64,000 nucleotides of DNA from an uncultured Lachnospiraceae bacterium (GTDB lineage Bacteria > Bacillota > Clostridia > Lachnospirales > Lachnospiraceae): assembly GCA_947164605.1 (NCBI GenBank), contig CAMUXE010000002.1:107530-171529 (forward strand), written 5' to 3'. Numbering within the stretch: the stretch's first letter is position 1; each line of letters opens with the position of its first letter. A program made the translations under genes and the position numbers. Below are positions 52,700 to 62,046 of the stretch, piece by piece. A model generated the notes under the pieces. That model worked only from the letters and a program-made list of their open reading frames with translations, was not told where the DNA came from and did not search any database.

Positions 52700-53941
52700 A
52701 TGGGTAAAGAAGTAATTGAAGCACTTGACTTACTTGTAGAGGAAAAGGGAATTAACAAAGAAGTGCTCCTCGATGCAGTTGAAAAGTCACTTAAGGATGA
52801 GTTCAAGAGCCAGTTTTCTAGTGCTGAAAACTGTGAAGTAAAGCTTGATAGAGTGACAGGTAATTTCAAGATTTATTCTATCAAGACTGTTGTTGATGAT
52901 GAACTCAGCGAAGAGGAAAAAGATGAGTTTCCTTATGCAACTAGAGAAGATCTTATTGATAAGAACAAAGAAATCACACTTTCAGATGCTCTTAAGCTTG
53001 ATCCAAAGGCAGAAATCGGCTCAGAGGTAAAGATTCCAGTTGAGGCAGAGGTCTTTACAAGAAGGGCTGTCAGAGTTGCTTGTGGTACAGTACTTCAGAA
53101 GATTAGAGAAGAAGAAAAGGTTGCTCTTTATAATGAGTATCATTCAAAGGAACATGAGATTATCACTGGCCTTGTACAGCGAGTAGATGATAGAGGCAAT
53201 ATCGTTGTAAATATCGGAAAGACACAGACTGTTTTAAGAAAGAATGAGTGTGTTAAGGGCGAAAATTACAAGAACGGAGATAGAATTAAGCTCTATGTTC
53301 TTGAGGTTTCAAATATTGTAAAGAATAATGATAATAATGATAAGTCAAGTGGAAAGCTTATTATCAAGGTTTCTCGTAAGACTCCTCTTCTTGTTAAGCG
53401 TCTTTTTGAAGAAGAAGTTACAGAGATAGCTCAGGGCAGTGTTAAGATTGTTAATGTTGCACGTGAGGAAGGCTCTAGAACTAAGATCGCAGTTAAGTCT
53501 GAAGTTCCTAACGTGGATCCAATCGGTGCTTGTGTGGGTGAGAATGGAACAAGAGTTAGAACTATTGTTGATGAACTTGGCGGTGAGCAGATAGATGTTA
53601 TTGCTTGGAATGAGAATCCTGCTCAGTTTATTGTTAATGCTTTAAGCCCTGCTAAAGTAGTAAGCATCTCAGCATATTTAGATGAGAACAATAACAAAAA
53701 GGCTACTGTTGTTGTTTCAGATCAGCAGCTTTCACTTGCTATTGGTAAGGCAGGACAGAATGTAAGACTTGCAGCAAAGCTCACAGGTTATGGTATTGAT
53801 ATCAAGAGTGAGTCACAGATGGAAAATTCAAATGCTGATGCTGATTCAGTATTTGATGAGGATATGGATGAGGACGTTTTTGCTGATGATGAACTTGAAA
53901 GCAATGATGAAGTTGCACAAGACTCAGCTGACGAAGAGTAA
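52700..53941 (+). CDS. nusA: Transcription termination/antitermination factor NusA
   Basis: About 413 residues: N-terminal polymerase-binding domain starting EVIEALDLLVEEKGINKEVL, S1 domain (about 135-210, GLVQRVDDRGNIVVNIG), and two KH domains with SEVPNVDPIGACVGENG and SLAIGKAGQNVRLAAKL. The C-terminal acidic tail is short; no C-terminal AR repeats as in E. coli. ATG 52700 fits the family N-terminus; the frame is open to 52667 with basic residues. Confidence 0.96.
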   Translation: MGKEVIEALDLLVEEKGINKEVLLDAVEKSLKDEFKSQFSSAENCEVKLDRVTGNFKIYSIKTVVDDELSEEEKDEFPYATREDLIDKNKEITLSDALKLDPKAEIGSEVKIPVEAEVFTRRAVRVACGTVLQKIREEEKVALYNEYHSKEHEIITGLVQRVDDRGNIVVNIGKTQTVLRKNECVKGENYKNGDRIKLYVLEVSNIVKNNDNNDKSSGKLIIKVSRKTPLLVKRLFEEEVTEIAQGSVKIVNVAREEGSRTKIAVKSEVPNVDPIGACVGENGTRVRTIVDELGGEQIDVIAWNENPAQFIVNALSPAKVVSISAYLDENNNKKATVVVSDQQLSLAIGKAGQNVRLAAKLTGYGIDIKSESQMENSNADADSVFDEDMDEDVFADDELESNDEVAQDSADEE

Positions 53942-53946
53942 TTCAT

Positions 53947-54228
53947 ATGGCTAAGGAAATTAAAGCTGTAAAAAAAATTCCTACCAGACAGTGCATTGGT
54001 TGTAAAGAGATGAAAGCTAAAAAAGATATGCTTCGTATTATTAAGACAGATGATGGCATAGAACTGGATGCTAGCGGTCGTAAGAACGGTAGAGGCGCCT
54101 ATATCTGCAAGAATAAAGAATGTCTTAAATTAGCTATCAAGACTAAAGGGCTTGAAAGATCCTTTAAGACTAAGGTTGATGATAATCTTTTTGATGAACT
54201 GGAGAAGGAATTTGAGCAATTTGAATAA
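53947..54228 (+). CDS. rnpM: RnpM/YlxR family RNA-binding protein
   Basis: 93 residues. IPTRQCIGCKEMKAKKDMLR at the start and GRKNGRGAYICKNKECL in the middle are YlxR signatures. In Bacillus it has been reported to modulate RNase P. The C-terminus overlaps ylxQ by 17 bases. Confidence 0.93.
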   Translation: MAKEIKAVKKIPTRQCIGCKEMKAKKDMLRIIKTDDGIELDASGRKNGRGAYICKNKECLKLAIKTKGLERSFKTKVDDNLFDELEKEFEQFE

Positions 54229-54517
54229 TAAGGCGTTAGGTATGTTGGGATTAGCCATGAGAGCCGGCAAGGTTGTCAGCGGAGAGTTTTCCTGTGAGAA
54301 TGCAATCAAACAGGGTAAAGCTTTTTTGGTAATCCTAGCAGAAGATGCCTCGGATAATACAAAGAAAAAGTTTACAGATATGACCAATTATAGGAATATT
54401 CCTTTGGTGATTTATGGCAATAAGCTTTCACTGGGAAAGGCTACTGGCAAAGAGTTCAGAGCATCAGTAGCTATCATAGACCAAGCATTTGCCGAAAATA
54501 TTCTTAAATTGATTTAA
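54212..54517 (+). CDS. ylxQ: L7Ae-family ribosomal protein YlxQ
   Basis: About 101 residues. ALGMLGLAMRAGKVVSGEF then AIKQGKAFLVILAEDASDNT fit the L7Ae/L30e/S12e/Gadd45 family, which binds kink-turn RNA. Starts by TTG 54212 (MSNLNNK-) with GGAGAAGG close upstream; TTG 54221 is an alternative. The gene overlaps rnpM, as the pair often does in Firmicutes. Confidence 0.9.
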   Translation: MSNLNNKALGMLGLAMRAGKVVSGEFSCENAIKQGKAFLVILAEDASDNTKKKFTDMTNYRNIPLVIYGNKLSLGKATGKEFRASVAIIDQAFAENILKLI

Positions 54518-54554
54518 TAACTGTGAGCTCATATAAAGAGGTAAGATATCGAAT

Positions 54555-57521
54555 ATGAGAGTTTACGAATTAGCAAGAGAACTTAATGTAAAGCCAAAGG
54601 ATATGGCTTCTATGCTTAGCAATGCAAGCAAGACTTATACTACTGCATCTGGTGTGAGTGATGATGATATTGCTAGAGCTAAGAAGGCTTATGCTTCAGG
54701 CTCAGGTAATAGTGGCAGTAAGGATCAGGAGAACCAGCAGAAATCTGATTCTAAAAAGGATTCTATGCCTAAGAATTCAGAAGAAAAGTCGCACGACGCA
54801 AAGTCTGATTATTCTAAGTCAAAGCAGTCAGATAAGATTGTATCTGAACTTTACTTTCCACAGAATAGTTCACGTCCTGAATATAAAGAGAGAACTAATA
54901 TCTCAAGCAAGACTAACTATGGACAGAAGAATATAATCAATAACAATGCAACTTATCGCAATTCTGAGAAAATCAATGAGATTTTAAAGAAGTATGATGA
55001 GAAGGCTTCATCTTCTAATAATAACATTGCTCCACAGGCTTCTGAGTCTAGTCAGAATAATGATAGAGCAGGTAGAAATGATAGAAGTTCTAACACATAT
55101 AACAATCGTGATAGAAGTGACAACAGATCATTTAGAAACGATAGAAATTCATCATATGGAAACCGCGATAGAAATAATGACAGAAGTTCTGATAGAAACA
55201 ACGACAGAAGTGGAAATAGATCTGAAGGTTCTTTCAATAGAGACAGAAATTCATCATATGGAAACCGCGACAGAAACGATAACAGAAATTTTGATAGAAA
55301 TAACAACAGATCTGAAGGTTCTTTCAACAGATCTGACAGAGGCGGCTCATTTAACAGATCTGAGGGCTATAACTCTAATAGAGGAAATGGCTATAACAAT
55401 AGAACAGATGGTTCTTCTAATAGAAATAGCTATGGCAATAGAAACAGAATTGACAGAGGACAGCAGGGCTCTTACAATAATTCTAATGGTGGAAACAAAT
55501 CTGGATTTAATAGAAATGGTCAGCAGGGAGCTAACCGTGGCCAGGGCAATTTCAATCGCTCAAAGGGCGGACATGCTGATAGCGGCGTAAGTGATTCATC
55601 ATTTATGTTCGATGCTAAGAACACAGCTAGACGTCAGGAGCATAGAAATGATAATCATAAAAATGATTATGATAAGAAGAATGTAGACGCTAAGGAAAAT
55701 CTTAGATTTTCAAAGAATGGTAAAAAGCCTAATACCAAGCCTAATAAGCCAGAGAAGAAAGAAGAGACTATCAAGCAGATTACACTTCCTGATACACTTA
55801 CAATTAAGGAGCTTGCTGAAAGAATGAAGGTTGTTCCAGCCCAGCTTATCAAGAAGCTTTTCCTCAGCGGTGAGATTGTTACAATTAACACTGAAGTTGA
55901 GTATGATAAGGCTGAAGAGATTGCTCTTGAGTTTAACTGTATCTGTGAGCATGAGAAGAAGGTTGACGTTATTGCTGAACTTCTCAAAGAGGATGACGAG
56001 GATGAGGCTAAGCTTGTATCTAGACCACCTGTTGTCTGTGTAATGGGTCACGTTGACCATGGTAAGACTTCTTTGCTTGATGCTATCAGAGAGACACATG
56101 TAACTGCTAAGGAGTCTGGTGGAATCACACAGAAGATCGGTGCTTACACAGTTGATGTTAATGGTCAGTCAATCACATTCCTTGATACTCCTGGTCACGA
56201 AGCATTTACCGCTATGAGAATGCGTGGTGCACAGGCTACAGATATTGCAATTCTTGTAGTAGCTGCTGATGATGGTGTTATGCCACAGACTATTGAGGCT
56301 ATCAACCATGCTAAGGCTGCAGATGTAGAGATTATCGTTGCTGTTAACAAGATTGATAAGCCAAATGCTAACCTTGAGAAGGTTAAGCAGGAGCTTATGG
56401 AATATGAATTGGTACCTGAGGATTGGGGCGGCAGTACAATCTTCTGTCCAGTATCTGCTCATACTAAGGAAGGTATTGATAATCTTCTTGATATGATTCT
56501 TCTTACAGCTGAGGTTCAGGAGCTTAAAGCTGATCCTAGCCGTAATGCAAGAGGTATTGTTATTGAAGCTGAGCTTGATAAGGGCAGAGGCTCTGTTGCA
56601 ACTGTTCTTGTTCAGAAGGGTACACTTCATGTTGGCGATTATGTAGCTGCTGGTGAGTGCTATGGTAAGATCAGAGCTATGATCAATGATAAGAACAAGA
56701 GAGTTAAGGTTGCTGGACCTTCTACACCTGTTGAGATTCTTGGTCTTAATGCAGTTCCTAATGCCGGTGAAATACTCGTAGCTAAGGATACTGAGAAGGA
56801 GTCTAGAGCATTTGCTGAGACCTTTATCGCCGAGGGCAAGAAGAAGCTTCTTGATGATACTAAACATAAGGTTTCACTTGATGCAATTTTTGACCAGATT
56901 AAGGCTGGAAACATGAAGGAACTTGCAATCATTATCAAGGCTGATGTTCAGGGTTCTGTTGAAGCTGTTAAGGCTTCGCTTGTTAAGCTTTCTAACGAGG
57001 AAGTTGCAGTTAAGGTTATTCATGGTGGTGTTGGTAATATTAACGAATCTGATGTAGTTCTTGCATCTGCATCTAATGCTATTATTATCGGATTTAATGT
57101 AAAACCAGATAATCAGGCTAGAGAAGTTGCTGACAGAGAGAATGTTGATTTGAGACTTTACTCTGTAATTTACAACGCTATCGAGGACGTAAGTGCTGCT
57201 CTCAAGGGAATGCTTGAGCCTATTTACACAGAACAGATTATCGGTCACGCTACTATCAGACAGATGTTTAAAGCATCTGGTATCGGTAATATTGCTGGAT
57301 GTACTGTTGATGATGGTAGAATTACTAGAGATTCTAAGGTACGTATTACAAGAGGAAAGGATCAGATTTTTGAAGGTCCTATTGCAACTCTTAAGCACTT
57401 TAAGGATGATGTTAAGGAAGTTAAGGGCGGTGCTGAATGTGGTATCGTTGTTGAAGGATTTAACGAAATTCAGGTGGATGACGTATTAGAAGCATATATT
57501 ATGGTTGAGGTACCAAGATAG
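54555..57521 (+). CDS. infB: Translation initiation factor IF-2
   Basis: 988 residues, longer than most Firmicute IF-2 because of its N-terminus. A small domain [20 protein letters not shown] leads; a low-complexity Asn/Arg/Ser/Gly stretch covers about 60-380; a second IF2_N domain lies near 410-460. G domain: GHVDHGKT starts near residue 498, [11 protein letters not shown] and NKID follow; domains II-IV finish the protein. It delivers fMet-tRNA to the 30S. A terminator is just after the stop. Confidence 0.97.
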   Translation: MRVYELARELNVKPKDMASMLSNASKTYTTASGVSDDDIARAKKAYASGSGNSGSKDQENQQKSDSKKDSMPKNSEEKSHDAKSDYSKSKQSDKIVSELYFPQNSSRPEYKERTNISSKTNYGQKNIINNNATYRNSEKINEILKKYDEKASSSNNNIAPQASESSQNNDRAGRNDRSSNTYNNRDRSDNRSFRNDRNSSYGNRDRNNDRSSDRNNDRSGNRSEGSFNRDRNSSYGNRDRNDNRNFDRNNNRSEGSFNRSDRGGSFNRSEGYNSNRGNGYNNRTDGSSNRNSYGNRNRIDRGQQGSYNNSNGGNKSGFNRNGQQGANRGQGNFNRSKGGHADSGVSDSSFMFDAKNTARRQEHRNDNHKNDYDKKNVDAKENLRFSKNGKKPNTKPNKPEKKEETIKQITLPDTLTIKELAERMKVVPAQLIKKLFLSGEIVTINTEVEYDKAEEIALEFNCICEHEKKVDVIAELLKEDDEDEAKLVSRPPVVCVMGHVDHGKTSLLDAIRETHVTAKESGGITQKIGAYTVDVNGQSITFLDTPGHEAFTAMRMRGAQATDIAILVVAADDGVMPQTIEAINHAKAADVEIIVAVNKIDKPNANLEKVKQELMEYELVPEDWGGSTIFCPVSAHTKEGIDNLLDMILLTAEVQELKADPSRNARGIVIEAELDKGRGSVATVLVQKGTLHVGDYVAAGECYGKIRAMINDKNKRVKVAGPSTPVEILGLNAVPNAGEILVAKDTEKESRAFAETFIAEGKKKLLDDTKHKVSLDAIFDQIKAGNMKELAIIIKADVQGSVEAVKASLVKLSNEEVAVKVIHGGVGNINESDVVLASASNAIIIGFNVKPDNQAREVADRENVDLRLYSVIYNAIEDVSAALKGMLEPIYTEQIIGHATIRQMFKASGIGNIAGCTVDDGRITRDSKVRITRGKDQIFEGPIATLKHFKDDVKEVKGGAECGIVVEGFNEIQVDDVLEAYIMVEVPR
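55139..55345 (+). repeat. Coding repeat in the IF-2 N-terminal region
   Basis: Two copies of about 93-102 bases, each beginning AGAAATTCATCATATGG (at about 55143 and 55245) and ending GATCTGAAGGTTCTTTC. The protein unit is rich in NSSYGNRDR and SEGSFNR blocks. Confidence 0.75.
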
Positions 57522-57544
57522 GTTTACCTTAATTGAAGAACAAG

Positions 57545-57574
57545 CCTCGGCCACCTGCTGTGGTCGGGGTTTTT
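57545..57574 (+). terminator. Terminator after infB
   Basis: Ten-bp stem CCTCGGCCAC / GTGGTCGGGG (two G-T pairs), loop CTGCT, then TTTTT. It may reduce, not abolish, read-through into rbfA. Confidence 0.85.
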
Positions 57575-57592
57575 GAATAGTGAGGAATTTTT

Positions 57593-57988
57593 ATGCGAAA
57601 GAACAGCGTTAAAAATGTTAGAATAAATGAAGAAGTTTTAAGACAGCTTAGCTCAATTATTCACAATGAAATCAAGGATCCAAGAATCAATCAATTTACA
57701 AGTGTTGTAGCTGTTGAAGTCGCTCCTGATTTAAAGACTTGCAAGGCTTTTATCAGTGTTTTGGGTGATGAAAAGTCGCAGTCTGATACTCTTGCTGGAT
57801 TAAAGAGTGCTGAGGGCTATATTAGAAGAGAACTTGCGAGAACAGTAAACCTTAGAAATACACCAGAAATCAGATTTATTCTTGATCAGTCTATTGAGTA
57901 TGGTGTAAATATGACCCATCTTATCGATGAGGTTTCTAAGAATGATGCATCAAAGCATATTGAAAATGAAGATGATATTGATGCTTAA
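57593..57988 (+). CDS. rbfA: Ribosome-binding factor A
   Basis: 131 residues, KH-like fold. RINEEVLRQLSSIIHNEIKD and FTSVVAVEVAPDLKTCKAFI are diagnostic. It assists 16S 5'-end processing. YlxP, which often lies between infB and rbfA, is absent here. Confidence 0.95.
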   Translation: MRKNSVKNVRINEEVLRQLSSIIHNEIKDPRINQFTSVVAVEVAPDLKTCKAFISVLGDEKSQSDTLAGLKSAEGYIRRELARTVNLRNTPEIRFILDQSIEYGVNMTHLIDEVSKNDASKHIENEDDIDA

Positions 57989-58002
57989 GTGAAAGAAGCT
58001 TT

Positions 58003-58019
58003 GGGGCTACTTTAGCCCC
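58003..58019 (+). other. Small hairpin between rbfA and nrnA
   Basis: Seven-bp perfect stem GGGGCTA / TAGCCCC with a three-base loop, then TGTTTA. It could be a weak terminator. Confidence 0.45.
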
Positions 58020-58044
58020 TGTTTACTTTAGAGAAGAGGTAATT

Positions 58045-59007
58045 ATGGCACAGATTGAAAAAATTATTGAAGGTCTTGATTCAGTGGCTATCACTGGACA
58101 TGTGAGACCCGATGGAGATTGCATAGGCTCGACTTTGGCACTTTACAATTATATTAAAGAGAACCATAAAAGTATTGATGTGTCACTTTTCCTTGAAAAG
58201 GCAGGAGAGGAGTTTAATTACCTTTCTAGAATTGAAGAGATAAAGAATGATGCTGATGATAAAAAATATGATCTTATATTCTGCATGGATTCAAGTTCTG
58301 CAGATAGATTTGAACCATTCTCACAGGTTTATGAGAATGCTGGCAAAAAGATTTGTATTGATCATCACGTGAGTAACACAGGCTATGCAGATTTAACAAT
58401 TCTTGAAGCTGATGCAAGTTCTACTTGTGAGGTCCTGTTCACGCTTCTTGACAGTGAAAAAATTAGTAAAACTGTTGCTGAGTGTATTTATACAGGTATT
58501 ATTCATGATACTGGTGTTTTTAAATATTCATGTACAAAGAGAAGAACCATGGAAATAGCTGGATTCTGTATGGATATGGGGATTGATTATTCAAGTATTA
58601 TAGATAACAGCTTCTATAAAAAGACTTATGTGCAGAATCAGATTCTAGGCAGAGCTTTGCTTGAGAGCGTCCTCTTTTATAATGGCAAATGCATTTTTTC
58701 TTTTGTTGGAAAGCAAGAGATGGATTTCTATGGTATAGATGGTAAAGACCTTGGGGGAGTCGTTGAGCAGTTAAGACTGACAGATGGCGTAGAGGTTGCA
58801 ATATTTATCTATCAGGTAGATGAGGAAACATATAAGGTAAGTATGAGATCTAAAAGTCTGATTGATGTAGCAAAAATTGCGACTGCTTATGGCGGTGGTG
58901 GCCATGCCAGAGCAGCAGGCTTTAATTCAAAATTAAAAAATGTCCATGCAATTATTAACAAGATTAGCGAAGACGTTGAAAGACAGTATGGGGAACTTGA
59001 TAAATAA
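58045..59007 (+). CDS. nrnA: DHH-family phosphoesterase NrnA (nanoRNase/pAp phosphatase)
   Basis: 320 residues. TGHVRPDGDCIGSTLAL, FCMDSSSADRFEPF, and IDHHVSNTGYADL make the DHH domain; the C-terminal DHHA1 domain has GGGGHARAAGF. It degrades short RNA and 3'-phosphoadenosine 5'-phosphate. It overlaps truB by one base. AGAGG serves as ribosome site. The rbfA-nrnA-truB order is common in Clostridia. Confidence 0.93.
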   Translation: MAQIEKIIEGLDSVAITGHVRPDGDCIGSTLALYNYIKENHKSIDVSLFLEKAGEEFNYLSRIEEIKNDADDKKYDLIFCMDSSSADRFEPFSQVYENAGKKICIDHHVSNTGYADLTILEADASSTCEVLFTLLDSEKISKTVAECIYTGIIHDTGVFKYSCTKRRTMEIAGFCMDMGIDYSSIIDNSFYKKTYVQNQILGRALLESVLFYNGKCIFSFVGKQEMDFYGIDGKDLGGVVEQLRLTDGVEVAIFIYQVDEETYKVSMRSKSLIDVAKIATAYGGGGHARAAGFNSKLKNVHAIINKISEDVERQYGELDK

Positions 59008-59909
59008 TGGATTATAATGGAATTGTTAATGTATATAAAGAAGCTGGTTTTACGTCACATGATGTTGTAGCCAAGCTTAGGGGAATTTTACATCAGAAAA
59101 AAATAGGACATACTGGCACATTAGATCCAGATGCGGTGGGGGTATTGCCTGTATGTCTTGGGAAAGCTACTAAAGTATGTGAATTGATTACAGACTGGTC
59201 AAAAACATATGAAGCGGAACTTCTCTTGGGCACAGTGACAGACACCCTTGATATTTCCGGTAATATTTTGGAAATCAATGATGTCAATGTGGAAGAAAAA
59301 CAGATAGTTGAGGTTATAGGGAATTATATAGGCGATATTATGCAGGTTCCGCCCATGTATTCAGCTCTGAAGCATAATGGTAAGAAACTGTATGAGCTAG
59401 CAAGAGATGGCATCGAGATTGAAAGACAAGCTAGAAAAATTCATATAGATGCTATTCGTATTAATGAGATTTGCTTGGATGGTAATGAAAAGACAATCAG
59501 GTTTAGTGTTGATTGTTCTAAAGGAACATATATACGCTCTCTGTGCGATGATATTGGAAGAGATCTTGGATGCGGAGCTTGCATGAAAAGTTTAAAAAGG
59601 ACTAGAGTTGGTAACTTCAAGCTGGATGAGACTTATACCTTAAATCAAATTGCTGCCCTAGTTCTAAAAGGTGAATTTGAAGAAACAATTACTAGAGTTG
59701 ATGATATATTTAATGAGACGAAGATTTTAATTCCGCATACCTATGACAAGTATCTTGAAAATGGAAACAAGTTTATAATTGCTAATGATTTAGGCTTAGA
59801 TTTATTTGATGGAGAAAAATACAGGGTATATAATGAGGATGGATTGTTTGTTGGAATATACATATTTGAAGATAATATGCTTGTCCCAGTAAAGATGTTT
59901 TTGGTATAA
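59007..59909 (+). CDS. truB: tRNA pseudouridine-55 synthase TruB
   Basis: 300 residues. GFTSHDVVAKLRGILHQKKI and GHTGTLDPDAVGVLPV; the catalytic Asp is residue 40. PPMYSALKHNGKKLYELAR and GTYIRSLCDDIG are further motifs. It modifies U55 in tRNA. Overlaps nrnA by one base (ATG in TAATGG). Confidence 0.96.
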   Translation: MDYNGIVNVYKEAGFTSHDVVAKLRGILHQKKIGHTGTLDPDAVGVLPVCLGKATKVCELITDWSKTYEAELLLGTVTDTLDISGNILEINDVNVEEKQIVEVIGNYIGDIMQVPPMYSALKHNGKKLYELARDGIEIERQARKIHIDAIRINEICLDGNEKTIRFSVDCSKGTYIRSLCDDIGRDLGCGACMKSLKRTRVGNFKLDETYTLNQIAALVLKGEFEETITRVDDIFNETKILIPHTYDKYLENGNKFIIANDLGLDLFDGEKYRVYNEDGLFVGIYIFEDNMLVPVKMFLV

Positions 59910-59952
59910 TAATATAGATTTTTGAGTAAATGACTATTTATAAGGATGGCTT

Positions 59953-60873
59953 ATGAGATATATTTCAGGTACACAAAACTTTGAACTTGAGAGATCGAGT
60001 GTGGTGACACTTGGTAAGTTTGATGGCATACATAGAGGACACCAGAAACTTATCAATATTGTCAATCAAAAAGCAAAAGAGAATAATTTACTTTCAGTAG
60101 CATTTACTTTTGATAGGATTCCACTTACATTGTTGCCACAGAGCAAGCAGCATTTTATTTCTACTAATCTTGAAAGAAAGCGTTTCCTGACTGAAGAAGG
60201 GATAGATGTAGAAGTTGAATATCCTTTCACAAATGAATTGATGCATATGGAACCTGATGATTTTATTAAAGAAATTTTGATTAATAAGCTCCATGCAAAA
60301 ATCGTTGTGGTTGGAACCGACTATTGTTTTGGAAGAAACAGAGCTGGTGATGCTCAATACTTAAAAAAACATGCAGAGAGTTTTGGGTTTGAAGCGATTG
60401 TTGTTGAAAAAGAAAAATTTCAAGACAGAGAAATAAGTTCTACTTATGTCAGAGAAGAATTGAGAGTGGGACATATGGAAACTGTAAACATGCTGCTTGG
60501 AAGACCTTTTTCAATATATGGCACAGTAAGTCCTGGAGCTCAAGTAGGACATAAAATAGACACTCCTACAATTAATATCTATCCGCAAGCAAGTAAATTG
60601 CTCCCACCTAACGGAGTCTATGCAACTGTTACTGTGATTGATGACAAGGAATACAAAGGGGTTACTAATGTAGGTGTTAAGCCTACTGTTAGCGATGCTG
60701 CTGAGGTTGATGTAGAGACTCATCTTTTTGAATTTGATGAAGATATATATGGCAGACAGGTTGAAGTGAGGCTTCTGCATTTTATAAGACCAGAGATGAA
60801 ATTTGAAAGTCTTGACTCACTCAAGGCACAGATGGATAAAGACCAGGAATTTGCAAAAGAAATGTTTATGTGA
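59953..60873 (+). CDS. ribF: Bifunctional riboflavin kinase/FAD synthetase
   Basis: 306 residues. The N-terminal adenylyltransferase domain has LGKFDGIHRGHQKLI and TDYCFGRNRAG; the C-terminal kinase domain has GTVSPGAQVGHKIDTPTINI. It makes FMN and FAD, FMN being the cofactor of FabK. No FMN riboswitch is seen upstream. The gene ends the operon; no strong terminator follows it. Confidence 0.95.
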   Translation: MRYISGTQNFELERSSVVTLGKFDGIHRGHQKLINIVNQKAKENNLLSVAFTFDRIPLTLLPQSKQHFISTNLERKRFLTEEGIDVEVEYPFTNELMHMEPDDFIKEILINKLHAKIVVVGTDYCFGRNRAGDAQYLKKHAESFGFEAIVVEKEKFQDREISSTYVREELRVGHMETVNMLLGRPFSIYGTVSPGAQVGHKIDTPTINIYPQASKLLPPNGVYATVTVIDDKEYKGVTNVGVKPTVSDAAEVDVETHLFEFDEDIYGRQVEVRLLHFIRPEMKFESLDSLKAQMDKDQEFAKEMFM

Positions 60874-60918
60874 TTATCTTAATCTCTAATTGTGGGATTT
60901 TATGATTTTTAAATAATT

Positions 60919-61032
60919 ATGATTTATAAAAAGCTGCTTACCTCTATATTGCTGATCCTTATTTGGATAGGTAGTATAATGGTAGGCACCTTTCTTTTAT
61001 TAAAAGACTTACATTGCGGCTTATTGGCCTAA
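60919..61032 (+). CDS. Possible 37-residue hydrophobic peptide
   Basis: Short frame MIYKKLLTSILLILIWIGSI and onwards, ending in a Cys-containing tail. It has a basic start and one probable membrane helix (about 6-28). There is no ribosome site, and it overlaps the end of the minus-strand relic by 12 bases. It could be a fragment of a decayed membrane protein or chance. Confidence 0.25.
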   Translation: MIYKKLLTSILLILIWIGSIMVGTFLLLKDLHCGLLA

Positions 61033-61536
61033 ACTAATGAATGGGGTATCTGATAAAATATTCTCCTTTTTACAATAAGATATTACATTTTTTGATTTTA
61101 TAAAGAAATAATCATCATCTCCGAAATAGACTTCATCCGATTTGGCTAGTACAATTTTTTTAAGCTCATTACCACTTTTATCTAAAACAAGTGCAATAGT
61201 TTCATCTGGATTAATGTGAAAATTTGCATGATACAGGAAATTGCTTAGATAAATATAATTTTGATCAGATGATAAAAAACATATTTCATCTCTTTTGGGG
61301 GTGTAGTTATATATTTTAGTGGTGCTTTTGTCAATAATATTATATGAGTAAAGGCCATCGCATTCTTTATAGTAATATATTATATTGTTATCAGTATCAA
61401 TTGTATAATCAGTTATTTTTTCATCTATGACTTGTCGAGTTTTGCGAGTCTGTGAAAAAAAGTTTAAAAAAATATAATTTATACTTGTGTCAAATATGTC
61501 TTTGTGATATATTATCTGAGTATGTTTAGCCGTTAT
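61021..61536 (-). pseudogene. Start-less C-terminal gene relic, probably of a beta-propeller type protein
   Basis: On the minus strand a frame is open from 61536 to a TAA at 61023-61021, 171 codons without any ATG, GTG or TTG. The protein reads like real coding sequence: YSYNIIDKSTTKIYNY, DEICFLSSDQNYIYLSNF, LVLDKSGNELKKIVLA, DDDYFFIKSKNVISY. Strands of this YxY...D..G spacing recall DUF5050/TolB-like propellers. The upstream part covers the rpsO promoter, so the 5' end of the gene has been lost. AT-rich like the 49829-51638 genes. Family identity is uncertain; the coding character is fairly clear. Confidence 0.6.
61485..61513 (+). promoter_or_regulatory. Promoter of rpsO
   Basis: -35 TTGTGT, 17 bases, extended -10 TGATATATT with the hexamer at 61508-61513. 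The transcript would have a leader of about 80 bases. Confidence 0.65.
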
Positions 61537-61601
61537 TCAGGTTTAGGACACTCCGACCTTAATCTTAGTAACAGGCGATTATTTAAAGGAGGATCATTAT
61601 A

Positions 61602-61868
61602 ATGATTACAAAAGAAAAGAAAGCATCAATTATCGAAGCTTACGGCAGAAAGCCAGGCGACACAGGTTCACCAGAAGTTCAGATTGCAATCCTTACAGAG
61701 AGAATTGCTGAGCTCACAGAGCACCTTAAGGTTAACCAGAAGGATCACCACTCAAGAAGAGGTCTTCTTAAGATGGTAGGTAAGAGAAGAGCACTTCTTG
61801 CATATCTCAAGAACGATGATATCGAAGCATACAGAAATCTTATTGCTCGTCTTGGTTTAAGAAAGTAA
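61602..61868 (+). CDS. rpsO: Ribosomal protein uS15
   Basis: 88 residues; [20 protein letters not shown] and [19 protein letters not shown] are diagnostic. Strong AAAGGAGG site. It lies before pnp as in most bacteria and has its own promoter and terminator. Confidence 0.97.
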   Translation: MITKEKKASIIEAYGRKPGDTGSPEVQIAILTERIAELTEHLKVNQKDHHSRRGLLKMVGKRRALLAYLKNDDIEAYRNLIARLGLRK

Positions 61869-61880
61869 TTGACTTATCGG

Positions 61881-61913
61881 GCAGGGTGAAGTTTTGGCTT
61901 CATCCTGCTTTTG
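61881..61913 (+). terminator. Terminator after rpsO
   Basis: Eleven-position stem GCAGGGTGAAG / CTTCATCCTGC with one G-T, loop TTTTGG, then TTTTG. Confidence 0.8.
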
Positions 61914-61940
61914 TCACGTTTAGCGTGCAAAAATGAGAAA

Positions 61941-62018
61941 TATGGAGCTTACCGAGACTGCTGATATGCGCATCATATTTATGATATGGTGCTCGTATCA
62001 GTTGTTTCGGGCTCCATA
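61941..62018 (+). promoter_or_regulatory. Long hairpin in the pnp leader
   Basis: A 78-base fold. Outer arms TATGGAGC / GCTCCATA, then CCGAGAC / TGTTTCGG, GCTGATATG / CGTATCAG, and GCATCATA / TGATATGGTGC near the loop, with few mismatches and some G-T pairs. No T run follows. In E. coli a comparable pnp leader stem is cut by RNase III and lets PNPase repress its own mRNA; the parallel is inference. Confidence 0.65.
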
Positions 62019-62046
62019 ATAAAAAAATAAAAGGAGAAATAAATTA

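Noticed and set aside
54994..55590. 198-codon plus-strand frame overlapping the IF-2 repeat region
   Set aside because: A shifted reading of the repeats giving Ile/Glu/Thr strings; it has no ribosome site and the IF-2 frame is certain.
56169..56867. 232-codon minus-strand frame inside infB
   Set aside because: Antisense of the conserved G domain; composition rich in Asn/Ser/Leu/Cys with no motif.
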